Below the pieces are notes generated by a model that saw only the letters and a program-made list of their open reading frames with translations, was not told the origin of the DNA and did no database searches. A program made the position numbers and the translations under genes. Below, piece by piece: positions 1 to 10,785 of a DNA stretch of 64,000 bases; the stretch's first letter is position 1, and every line of letters starts with the position of its first letter. The stretch covers positions 57,328,098-57,392,097 of the forward strand of contig OZ023205.1 of NCBI GenBank assembly GCA_963995525.1, read 5' to 3'. This stretch comes from Escarpia spicata. Lineage: Eukaryota; Annelida; Polychaeta; Sabellida; Siboglinidae.

Positions 1-1110
1 ACAACACCGACTTGACTGGTGGATGGTTGACTTGCGTGGTTCCAGCGCACATTATATGTATGTAACAAACAATATTCGTTTGACGCTCGATATGGTGCTT
101 CGTTTAACAGGTGATTTCAACAGTGGAACACACTATAGGATATGAAAAACAAATGCCGGAAAAGACAGCGTGAAGGGATAGCCATTGCAAGATGGCTTCA
201 AGCGGGAAGGAAGGTAGGGATTTCATTTGTTTAGAACGTCAAGAAGTTGTAGTCTGTTCAACATATTGCCTTTGGGTACAACAAGAAAATTGGTTATTGT
301 TGACAGTCTATTCACGGCGGCAAGCACGAGCGCGCAAGAAATGAACATGGTTATTGTGTTTAAGCTTAACCTTTGTATCGTACCATAATGTAGACACATA
401 TGTTGACATACACGTACATACGCACTGGCGTAATGTGTTCATAGAACATCTTGCCAATCGTAATGCAAATACACACACGCTTGTGCTTGGCTGGTTATAG
501 TTATATTGTTTGGCAGTGATCAAAGAACTAGAAACAAATGTATCGTTATTTAAGGCAAACAAAATTAATGCACGAGGTAAACATTGTTTAATGCTATGCA
601 CCACGGAGGAGTAAACACAAGTTCGAACACCATCTCTCTTCGTTATTAATTCACCATTAATACCGCACTGTGTATTATACTTGAACAACAGTTGTTGGTA
701 TAATACATAGACAATAAATATGATTTGATTTCTGGAATTTTCCCCACTGTACTGTGTGCGGCCATATTGGATTCACCCCCTATCGTCGTCAACGAATACT
801 ATCGATGAAATTGCATACATCAGAATACTTATAATAGATTAGTAATATTATTTATGCCGCATATACACACGTTTACTGCATCATATCATATAACATAACA
901 TATGGCCGAAGTTTTAATACCATTCTAACGAATAAATAACTTTAACAAGTGTAGATATGCAAGTTTAATTAATGTTGAAGTTCACACACCACAATTCCGG
1001 CTGCCTGTGTTTGGCTGGTTATATAAGGCAGTTAAAATGTCTATGTTAATTGCAGCTTGACGCGCTCAATATATAGGGTTATATCACGTGGCATGGATGA
1101 CCACACCGGT
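1..1110. other. No gene seen
   Basis: AT-rich sequence with frequent stops in all frames. The one longer open frame on the minus strand (308-688) has no recognisable motif or coding bias and looks like chance. No splice-flanked coding segment or repeat was recognised. Confidence 0.6.
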
Positions 1111-1112
1111 TA

Positions 1113-1340
1113 TGGGAACGCCGGGATGGCTTAGGGGCCGATATATACCCTCCCTTGCAGAGTGCTACCACAGGGAGTGGGTCAACTGTGAGAGATCAGG
1201 ATTGTGACACTACTCTCCAGAGTAGGGTTGTAAGGAGCTCCCAATGAGATGTCCCGAGCCGATCATTGGTACAGTTAGCTCTGTATCATAGGCAGTAACG
1301 GCTCCAGTGTCTCCCACTTCCGGATTCTCTCTTTTTGTTA
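1113..1340 (+). repeat. Possible LINE 5'-region remnant
   Basis: GC-richer than its surroundings. The stretch ending around 1310-1330 (GTGTCTCCCACTTCCGGAT) resembles 51145-51165, which lies in the 5' region of the minus-strand LINE at 47.8-51.5 kb. An imperfect CTACTCTCCAGAGTAG palindrome lies at about 1211. No open frame. Assignment to the same repeat family rests on short eye-matched blocks only. Confidence 0.22.
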
Positions 1341-1552
1341 AAAAAAAATTAACTTCAATGTTGCTGGGCCATTTTCAAGACCTGAAAAGTAAAGTGCATA
1401 ACATCTTACAGGTTCTTACACGTCCTCTTCTGGCTTGACTAGGGATTACAGTATCTGCCTCTGATGTGCCAACTCTCGCTTTTGACATATGCTCGGACTA
1501 TTTCCATGCGTCTGAGTGTGGAACAATCTAAGATATGAGTGGGGCAGTGTAT

Positions 1553-2245
1553 TTAGCTTCCATTGGGTGGTTTTGGTATAACATATATTTTTGTGTCAAA
1601 CGACTGGATCGGTGAAACGTCAACCACAGACTGTGGGAGACTGTTTCATACGCCTCTGCGTCGGTATATAAATGAGTTATTTCTAATATTTAATCGGCAT
1701 CTTTCTTTAAATAGTTTTAGGTGGTGCCCTTTCGTATGTGCTTCGTTGGCTCCCAAAGTAACAACATTTGACAAGACTGCTGGATCATATTTCCCTGTTA
1801 GTATCTTATACATTTCAATCATATCTCCCGTGTGGCGACTGTATAATAGAGTTGGTAATTTCAGTCTCTGTAAACGTTCTATCTATTCAAGGTCTTTGAA
1901 ACCAGGAATTAATTTGGTTGCTGTGCGCCGACCATTTTCAAGAGCTGTAATATATTTAATTAAGAATGGACTTAAAAGTTGTAGAAAAACACTTTTCATC
2001 GATGTGATCGAAAGTATGTCGGATTATCCCCATCATCGAATTGGTTTTTTTTTTCTTTCTGACATATATGCTTCAAAATCAAGCGATGGATCGAAAGTGA
2101 CTCGAATAACTTTCACATTGTCCGTACTTGTAAGTGTTGTCTGGTTGTTTCCCAATGAATAGGCTTTATTCCTTGTGAATAATGATCCAATTCTCATATG
2201 GATACATTTATGTGGATAAAATGTGATATTTACTCTTACTCGCAA
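1553..2245 (-). pseudogene. LINE reverse transcriptase C-terminal fragment
   Basis: Read on the minus strand, this encodes the C-terminal part of a non-LTR retrotransposon ORF2. A DPSLDFEAY block (usually preceded by DLGV) is followed by RRTATKLIPGFKDLE, LPTL, RHTGDMIEMYKILTGKYDP and RLNIRN, ending in NSLPQSVVDVSPIQSF before a natural stop at 1553-1555. Two in-frame stops break it: TAG where the family has Tyr after KDLE, and TGA where it has Trp before NSLP. There is also frame drift around 1960-2060. This matches the jockey/CR1-like group seen widely in fish and molluscs. Its 5' end (2167-2245) is also the first part of the 804-bp tandem unit next to it. Confidence 0.8.
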
Positions 2246-5200
2246 GTGCCTGTACAGAAGAAATAATTGTATGGTTTACAAATGCTGATGTACTGAAAAG
2301 AAGAACTAACTGGACTAAAACGTAAAATATAAAAACCACTCAACTCCACCACATGTTATAGCAATATCAGAAGTAAATTCTACACGTTTTAATAGACAAC
2401 TTACCACGCAGGAATAACACTTGGAATTGTATTATAAGGAAACTGTGAACATTAGTGAAGGCAAAGGCAGAGGGATGTTCTTGTTTATTCACCATTTGTT
2501 TGCATTTCAAGTACACCAGTTTGATGTTGAGTTGAATGAAGCACTGTTTTGCATTTTGGTACTGAAACGGAAGGATACCCTTTTGTTAGGCTCTTTTTAT
2601 AGAAGCCTTAACAGTACCATTGAGAACAATGACAACCTTAAGAAATTACTGGATACAATAACTGAGAAATGTTTTTCACATGTTCTGCTATTCTTGGAGA
2701 TTTCAACTACCCGTAGATTGATTAGTAAATAATTTAAACTACAGCAGCAAGTACTGAAGATAAATAATTTAAATTAATAAAATAAATCGAGACTGTTACT
2801 TGGTGCAACGTTTTATAGAGCCCACTAGAGGTAACGGTACAACTAAACCATCGCTCCTTGACCTTATAATCACTAGTGAATACCGAGATCTCAAGAGTCG
2901 AGACTCCATCAGCATTAGGAAGAAGCGACCAATCATTCAAAGCCAAGCTAAAATCATTAGGAAAAACAGATATTCCTTGTGAATAATGATCCAATTCTCA
3001 TATGGATACATTTATGTGGAGAAAATGTGATATTTACTCTTACTCTCAAGTGCCTGTACAGAAGAAATAATTGTATGGTTTACAAATGCTGATGTACTGA
3101 AAAGAAGAACTAACTGGACTAAAACGTAAAATATAAAAACCACTCAACTCCACCACATGTTATAGCAATATCAGAAGTAAATCCTACACGTTTTAATAGA
3201 CAACTTACCACGCAGGAATACAACTTGGAATTGTATTATATGGAAACTGTGAACATGAGTTAAGGCAAAGGCAGAGGGATGTTCTTGTTTATTCACTTTT
3301 TTTTTGCATTTCAAGTACACCAGTTTGATGTTGAGTTGAATGAAGCACTGTTTTGCATTTTGGTACTGAAACGGAAGGATACCCTTTTGTTAGGCTCTTT
3401 TTATAGAAGCCTTAACAGTACCACTGAGAACAATGACAACCTTAAGAAATTACTGGATACAATAACTGAGAAATGTTTTTCACATGTTCTGCTATTCTTG
3501 GAGATTTCAACTACCCGTAGATTGATTAGTAAATAATTTAAACTACAGCAGCAAGTACTGAAGATAAATAATTTAAATTAATAAAATAAATCGAGACTGT
3601 TACTTGGTGCAACGTTTTATAGAGCCCACTAGAGGTAACGGTACAACTAAACCATCGCTCCTTGACCTTATAATCACTAGTGAATACCGAGATCTCAAGA
3701 GTCGAGACTCCATCAGCATTAGGAAGAAGCGACCAATCATTCAAAGCCAAGCTAAAATCATTAGGAAAAACAGATATTCCTTGTGAATAATGATCCAATT
3801 CTCATATGGATACATTTATGTGGAGAAAATGTGATATTTACTCTTACTCTCAAGTGCCTGTACAGAAGAAATAATTGTATGGTTTACAAATGCTGATGTA
3901 CTGAAAAGAAGAACTAACTGGACTAAAACGTAAAATATAAAAACCACTCAACTCCACCACATGTTATAGCAATATCAGAAGTAAATCCTACACGTTTTAA
4001 TAGACAACTTACCACGCAGGAATACAACTTGGAATTGTATTATATGGAAACTGTGAACATGAGTTAAGGCAAAGGCAGAGGGATGTTCTTGTTTATTCAC
4101 TTTTTTTTTGCATTTCAAGTACACCAGTTTGATGTTGAGTTGAATGAAGCACTGTTTTGCATTTTGGTACTGAAACGGAAGGATACCCTTTTGTTAGGCT
4201 CTTTTTATAGAAGCCTTAACAGTACCACTGAGAACAATGACAACCTTAAGAAATTACTGGATACAATAACTGAGAAATGTTTTTCACATGTTCTGCTATT
4301 CTTGGAGATTTCAACTACCCGTAGATTGATTAGTAAATAATTTAAACTACAGCAGCAAGTACTGAAGATAAATAATTTAAATTAATAAAATAAATCGAGA
4401 CTGTTACTTGGTGCAACGTTTTATAGAGCCCACTAGAGGTAACGGTACAACTAAACCATCGCTCCTTGACCTTATAATCACTAGTGAATACCGAGATCTC
4501 AAGAGTCGAGACTCCATCAGCATTAGGAAGAAGCGACCAATCATTCAAAGCCAAGCTAAAATCATTAGGAAAAACAGATATTCCTTGTGAATAATGATCC
4601 AATTCTCATATGGATACATTTATGTGGAGAAAATGTGATATTTACTCTTACTCTCAAGTGCCTGTACAGAAGAAATAATTGTATGGTTTACAAATGCTGA
4701 TGTACTGAAAAGAAGAACTAACTGGACTAAAACGTAAAATATAAAAACCACTCAACTCCACCACATGTTATAGCAATATCAGAAGTAAATCCTACACGTT
4801 TTAATAGACAACTTACCACGCAGGAATACAACTTGGAATTGTATTATATGGAAACTGTGAACATGAGTTAAGGCAAAGGCAGAGGGATGTTCTTGTTTAT
4901 TCACTTTTTTTTTGCATTTCAAGTACACCAGTTTGATGTTGAGTTGAATGAAGCACTGTTTTGCATTTTGGTACTGAAACGGAAGGATACCCTTTTGTTA
5001 GGCTCTTTTTATAGAAGCCTTAACAGTACCACTGAGAACAATGACAACCTTAAGAAATTACTGGATACAATAACTGAGAAATGTTTTTCACATGTTCTGC
5101 TATTCTTGGAGATTCCAACTACCCGTAGATTGATTAGTAACTAATATCAACTACAGCAGCAAGTACTGAAGATAAATAATTTAAATTAATAAAATAAATC

Positions 5201-5386
5201 GAGACTGTTACTTGGTGCAACGTTTTATAGAGCCCACTAGAGGTAACGGTACAACTAAACCATCGTTCCTTGACCTTATAATCACTAGTGAATACATCGA
5301 GATCTAAAGAGTCGAGACTCCATCAGCATTAGGAAGAAGCGACCAATCATTTAAACCCAAGCTAAAATCATTAGGAAAAACAGATT
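2167..5386. repeat. Four tandem copies of an 804-bp unit
   Basis: The word TATTCCTTGTGAATAATGAT starts at 2167, 2971, 3775 and 4579, exactly 804 bp apart; the fourth copy ends near 5386 and has a 2-bp insertion. Copies 2 and 3 appear identical. Copy 1 differs from 2-4 only in its first half (GTGGATAAAA versus GTGGAGAAAA; CATTAGTGAAG versus CATGAGTTAAG; T/C at 2620). Copy 4 differs from 1-3 only in its second half (from C at the site matching 2703, then AGTAACTAATATC). The unit joins a minus-strand LINE reverse-transcriptase piece (first ~80 bp) to a plus-strand LINE endonuclease piece. Confidence 0.95.
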
Positions 5387-5910
5387 ATGGAAGAATATCT
5401 TCTTACCAAAGATATCGAAACTTAAGAGAAATTTTGTCGATTGCGCTATTAGGTCAGGAGACTGACAAGAAAGCACAGAAACTGTATGAAAAGGATATAA
5501 TTAATGAAATAAAACATAATCTAAGAAACCTGGCAGTATGCAAGGGCAAAAATTAAGACATAAACGGAAATACCCAACTTTCCAGAAAACAAAAACAAAG
5601 ATGACATGACAAACTCGGCGGACTTGGAAAAACATAGGTGTTAGCCAATTACTTCTCCTCGGTAATTATGAGAGAACCAGAAGGAGATATCACGGAGGAA
5701 CCTATGATATTTTTATAACACAATGGAATCTTCCAAAATCAACCCATCGATAGTGGCATATAAAAACTATAAAAACTAGCATATCAAAACTAAAGACATT
5801 TAAACCATCAGGACTTGGTGGCCGCCATCCTTGTGTCTTAAACGAAGTAGTAAAGAGCACCGGCAGTATATTATCAAACATATATGACCTGCTCTGGTCC
5901 TATTTCTTCC
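4887..5910 (+). pseudogene. LINE endonuclease to reverse transcriptase fragment
   Basis: The open stretch at 4887-5144 carries endonuclease-type motifs: KRKDTLLLGSFYRSLNST, then a HVLLFLEI block where GDFN is expected. At about 5215-5300 comes EPTRGNGTTKPSLLDLIITS, the usual post-GDFN block. Beyond the last tandem unit, coding similarity continues in broken frames: KAQKLYEKDIINEIKHNLRN, then NYFSSV, then KPSGLGGRHPCVLNEV, which corresponds to the KSPGPDGI region at the start of the RT domain. It stops near 5910 before the catalytic motifs. The order matches CR1-like LINE ORF2, and the copy is dead. The endonuclease part is also in the earlier tandem units. Confidence 0.7.
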
Positions 5911-6211
5911 TTATTTGTTGTCTCCAGACCTGCTCTGGTCCTATTTCTATACTTCATTGCAGAGGCATGTTTATTGTGCTTAACTCTCCTGTTGACATCA
6001 ACAAGTGACTTGGCTCTCTTTCTCAGGAGGGCATTTTTCACACCCTAGAGAATAGATGACAATGCATGGTCTTTCACAAGCCACCTGCACAATGTGACAC
6101 CGTTCTGCCCCCTTAGCAGATAACATAAAGGGTGGCCTGATAAAATTGCCTTAAGTATTCCTCTCCTGGGGATGTAGAAAGTTGACTGTTATACACAGTG
6201 TATAGGGACAC
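5911..6211. other. No gene seen; short direct repeat
   Basis: A 21-23 bp sequence, GACCTGCTCTGGTCCTATTTC, occurs at about 5886 and again at about 5928. Nothing else recognised. Confidence 0.5.
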
Positions 6212-6215
6212 ATGT

Positions 6216-6270
6216 CACGCACACGCACACGCACACGCACACGCACACGCACACGCACACGCACACACAC
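6216..6270. repeat. CACACG microsatellite
   Basis: About nine uninterrupted hexamers of CACACG. The open frame across it is an artefact of the repeat. Confidence 0.97.
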
Positions 6271-9080
6271 GGTGTTATTTCAGAACGTATGGTTGAGTAA
6301 TAGTGAGATTATGACAGCTATCCTTTGGCCTTTTTTAAATGGCTCGAGTTCAGTGTGTTTGATACAGGAAATGTCGTCACAAAGAAGAAGACAGAGTTAA
6401 CAGGCATTAATATAGCGCTGGCGGCCAGTCACGCAGGGTCACCCAGAATGGGATGATGAAGAACAAGGGTGAGTGCTAATGAAAATAATGTTCAGTAATC
6501 TAAGGGCGAGTGCTGTTTTGTTGACTTAACTGTCTACTAGTGCATCACTAGTGAGTATAATGTGCTTGGTGTGGAACTTGAAAACACGTTTTCAACATTT
6601 TAGTGACACTGTTAAAAAGATATTCAGCCGGGTTATCAATTAATAGTAACACGTGGACATGAAATTTACACTTGAAAGTGGATATATCTATAACATTATT
6701 ATATTCGTAGCATAGCTGTATCTATTCGTTATTTACATATAAAATACAAGTTTTGTTAAAACTAATGAAATAACAACACATGTTAATGTTTGTGAATATT
6801 TAATAAATATAATGATACATGTAGTAAAGCAATTGATAGTGTTCTGCATATACACTCGTCACACTGCAAATACACTTTTGGTGACGTGTCTATCGTCACA
6901 CAAAATTTCCTCCCTAACCCTTAAAAAGTGGGTTTATATATGTTTGTTCAGAAAGTTTCCTAACAAGTATATATTGTATTATTTTTCTGTCAAATTATAC
7001 AAACATACAATATTATTTCTTTTGTGAAACATTAACATTCGTTTATGAAATTGCAGATACGTGTATGTATGTACCATACGACTTTTGCAACAATGTAAAC
7101 AATATATTTGTGACTGAATGCTATTAGAGTATTGTGTTGTAAATGCAGACATACTATGTCATTTGTTTGTTTAAAAACTGTTGGACTGTTGTTTGTGATA
7201 ACAATGTTTCAGTGTTGTGTGTGGCAGGTTCGATCCCTGCTAATGTTCATTCATACATTACTGGTTGTGCACACACACACTTACTCCATTCAGTAATTTC
7301 AGCCGTTTACAAGAACTCCATCTAAATTAAGTTAATTCCACTTAAACAACTATTGGAAATAGCACAGCAAATTATGGATTTTAAAAGAAATTAACCAGGT
7401 ATATTGCAAGGTATATTATGTCCTGATGTCTGATGTTATGGTTTCTAGATTATCAGGGTTTCACTATCATATGAACACTTGTCATAACAAGTTAAAATTT
7501 GTGTAACAAATTTATTGACACATCTATAATCATGTACACACATGCTGAATAATATTAGGCATTGGCAATTGGTATGACAACAATATTTTCAGACAAACAT
7601 GTGTATTAAAACAGGCAATTCTCTTTTACTTCATCCCATGATCAGAGGTAATTAGTGACTAGTCTTTTTGTTTTCACTTCTCTAGATTTAAGTACAAATC
7701 GGCTTGCATTTTGCTTAATTAACATAATGCCAGTTCTTGATGTGTTTACCATAAAGGTTCTTCTATATTCAACAATACGTGGCCAGTGACATCTGTGCTG
7801 TTATTGCCACCTTGAGATTTATTTTAAATACAGTTTTAAGAGATAGTGTTACTGAATGTCAAATGTTTCAAACAATTTCAAGTTAGGGAATAACAAAATA
7901 ATGCTCTTCTTGAGGAAACATTATTTCTTAATATAAAAATAAATAGTACACAAGTTACTATTGATAGCATACATACTTGAATTGAATGAACTTTGCCTAG
8001 TACCACCAATATGGGCAAAAACCCAACATTACCCAGCTAAATGTAGATCTACACACCATAAACTGTGTTCATCTTGGAACTAATGAGCATCTAGTATTCA
8101 CCAGGTCAGATATCCACAGCTAGACGAGCATGTTGATAAATCTTTAAATAATTTACTACGAAAACCTATCGTTTCTTTACCATGTGCTTTTGACATTTTC
8201 ATTTGAACGTACTGGCATTTAAAATATAAGGCAACAATGCAGTATTTTGAACATATATATCGTTAAACCAGGCATGGTTCCTTCAGCTCTACAAAACTAC
8301 AAAAGCAGGCATGGGACATGTGAAATGTTGTACATTCTAATAAAATACATCACAAGATTTCTTTCCCTACAATTCTGTTTCTGTGTGAAAAAATATTAAA
8401 TAAGTATTTGGCATATTTGGCATTTGCACTCAATAAATACTTTGCATCAGACCATCACTTCTGTTGGCATGATCTAGTGATAAGATTGCACATAATTACC
8501 TTATCTCGCCATCATATTAACATTTCTTTATGAATTTACCCTTCACCATTCAAGGACAACATTTCACTGCTAGAAAATGTGTACACATTAAGCAAAATTA
8601 CAAAGAATTCACATCTACAGGCTAATGGTACAATTCAATCTGACATTAGTTAACCTCCTGTTTTGCATAGATCTGATCTACACATTTTGTATCATTGTAG
8701 CTACACACAAGTTTATAGTGTCTAGATTATGTTCGCAACATTGAAAATACATTGAATGTTTCTCTTGGGTTGACTTGGCTCCGATGCCTAAGTCAATATC
8801 TACTCTTCAGCATGTCCTATTACAGCATCAGGCCCAGCAGAACCAACCAACCAATCCTCTAACATCTCCCTTCCAGCAGTGCATAGGCATCCACCTTCAT
8901 GACATTTTGTTTGCCACTTGTCACGACTTCCAATACTTAATAATTTCATCAGTCATATAATAGATCTTTTTATAATACATTTTTCAGCATGATGACAACA
9001 AAACTGTGCTTTTGTTTGAAATATCAACCAGTTCTTATTCTGTTAATACGTTTCAAATCAACTATCAACCAGCCGAGATA
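6271..9080. other. Gene-free AT-rich region
   Basis: About 2.8 kb with stops in all frames. No coding segment, transposon ends or tandem array were recognised. Apart from the tRNA-arm-like motif near 7226 I see nothing in it. Confidence 0.55.
7222..7246 (+). other. tRNA T-arm / B-box-like motif
   Basis: GCAGGTTCGATCCCTGC can form a 5-bp stem around TTCGATC, as in a tRNA T arm, and contains a perfect pol III B box (GGTTCGATCC). No convincing A box or acceptor stem lies upstream, so it is at most a worn SINE or tRNA remnant and may be chance. Confidence 0.2.
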
Positions 9081-9213
9081 TATCATTTTAATCGGTTACA
9101 TTTATGTTAATAAAACTAATAAAGCTGACAAAGCCCCAAAACATAAAGAAACAAGAACACTGTAGCAACTGGATGGCCGTAGCAATGAGGGGTGTCAGGG
9201 CGCCACGACATAC

Positions 9214-9335
9214 CCCGACAGCGTCATTGGTGAGGTCCAGGGGTCCCTTACCCTGGATATACAGGTTGCTGACACAACCCTCTAGCATCTTCTCGTACTG
9301 ACCAAATGTCATGCCATCCAGGATAGGCACGCCAC
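9214..9335 (-). CDS. Internal exon encoding the end of a laminin-G domain
   Basis: A 122-bp minus-strand exon bounded by TTATGCTTCAG| (acceptor) and |GTATGTCG (donor). The reading frame, entered in phase 1 and left in phase 0, gives 40 residues including GQYEKMLEGCVSNLYIQGK and PLDLTNDAVG. The pattern F/L-x-G-C-hydrophobic-SNLYI-x-G-K-PLDL is the hallmark of the C-terminal strand region of laminin-G domains (laminin alpha, perlecan, agrin, neurexin), in which this Cys forms the domain's disulfide. Such domains bind heparan sulfate, dystroglycan or other extracellular partners. No further laminin-G exon was found. It could be the 3' part of the gene whose laminin IV exon lies at 33.5 kb, or a separate gene. 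Confidence 0.75.
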
Positions 9336-9343
9336 CTGAAGCA

Positions 9344-9440
9344 TAACCAAATCAAATCAAATCAAATTTATTGTAACTCATTACAATACAAATCAAGTTA
9401 AGACAAATCCTATATAATAACATAATGAGCAGAACAAGGG
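9344..9440 (-). mobile_element. 3' tail of a retroelement next to the laminin-G exon
   Basis: On the minus strand the sequence runs GTAATGAGTTACAATAAA into a TTTGA-type tandem tail (ATTTGATTTGATTTGATTT) and stops about 9 bp before the acceptor AG of the laminin-G exon. Short tandem 3' tails are typical of CR1/L2-type LINEs and the SINEs they mobilise. No coding part is left. Confidence 0.5.
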
Positions 9441-9589
9441 AAGAACATTATACTATGTTATATTCCCTACATAACAACCAATGTCAACCCTCTGGCAATA
9501 CTGGCCGAACACGCTTAAATATTAATCTATCCTGCACGTGATATGTTGCCTAGCAAAACCTCCCGTCAAATCATCAGAAAACAGAGGTG

Positions 9590-10690
9590 TGTGTGTGATA
9601 ATTTAGATATATTTGCTGCGGTCTCTGATGATGATGTGCACAAGTTGGTTATGAAATCTAAGACAACCAGCTATGTTCTGAACCCCATGCCAACCAAATT
9701 GGTCAAATAGTATATTGAGGAATTTGTGCCATTCCTTACACACATCATCAATTGCTCCATTGCTGCTGGGGAATTCCCACACGAATGGAAGACTGCACTT
9801 GTAGAGCCACTGCTTAAAAAAGCAGAACTGGATCCTATTCCAAAAAACTATCGCCCTGACAGACAGTCAGACATGGGGTCAAGTACATTGAAAGGTATTT
9901 AAATGCAAATGCAATTTGTTAATGTCAAATGCAAATACTTTTCAAAAGTATTTCAATACTGTTCAAATACTTGACGTCCCCGTGCTCGTGTATAATACAT
10001 AATGACAAAAATGAGCTATACTTGACCTTTGTTTATCCAGAATTAAGGGAGTTCATTGAGTCCATAGACCCATGTTATAATTGGTCACACATTTTTTTAT
10101 TTTCTCCTGTGACAGGTTAATCCTGTTTTCCATTTCCTGTGCCCATTGATGCGTCTTCCAATAAAATTAGAATAAGCCACCCACTGTTAATTAAATGCCT
10201 GCTAACCTGATCCTGTCACAGGCCAACTGATACACTGATCATCCATCTGATAATGACCCGAGTAGTTAATGATCATCAAAGCATGCAAATGCTGCAGTTG
10301 GTCAGCTAATAAAAGAGCTATAGGAAGGCCAGTTTTCTCTCAGTGAATGTCATGCCTCGGTGATCACATAAGTAACACGATTGACCTGTATCAACAGCTC
10401 AGACCAAGCAACAATTTAATTAAGTACAGCTGTGATAACAGTTTTCATTGACATAATTAAATGCTATAAGTTCAAATACTTTTAAAAATGTATTTAAATG
10501 CAAATAGTTTTGGCTCCAAATTTTCAAATGCAAACACTGGATCAGTTGCATTTAAATGCGTTTAAATGCAAATGCATTTGCATTTGACCCCATGTCTGCG
10601 CCCTATATCGAATCTCCAGTATATCTCTAAATTAACAGAACGGTCTGTTGTAGACCAACTTTGCTTTCATTCAGAATGTGGATTTCCTTG
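9590..10690 (+). pseudogene. LINE-C reverse transcriptase fragment, split by an insertion
   Basis: Segment 9590-9857 encodes the N-terminal RT region of an L2/CR1-like LINE: FAAVSDDDVHKLVMKS, then CSIAAGEFPHEWKTALVEPL and LLKKAELDPIPKNYRP, with an in-frame TAG after TKLVK. The frame resumes at 10599 with PISNLQYISKLTERSVVDQL, exactly as expected after NYRP. The 740 bp between is a DNA transposon insertion. Similarity fades by about 10690, before the catalytic FADD motif, so the copy is truncated and inactive. Confidence 0.8.
9858..10598. mobile_element. Non-autonomous hAT-like transposon with ATTTAAATGCAAATGC subterminal repeats
   Basis: Inverted termini CAGACATGGGGTCAA (from 9868) and its complement, ending at 10598, bound a 0.74-kb element without coding capacity. 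Many copies of AAATGCAAAT / ATTTAAATGC crowd the first 100 and last 150 bp. It sits inside LINE-C. The target word CGCCCT is present on both sides (9852-9857 and 10599-10604), supporting a target-site duplication, though about 10 extra bases (GACAGACAGT) lie between the left target and the terminus. CAGAC-starting termini suggest hAT, which is inference because the TSD length is unclear. Confidence 0.75.
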
Positions 10691-10785
10691 CCACCTTGTC
10701 AGTCGGCGTAAAGAGCTGGACATTCTACTGAAACTGCACTTGTAAAGGTCCAGTCTGACATTCTTTTAAACATGGACCAACAGAA

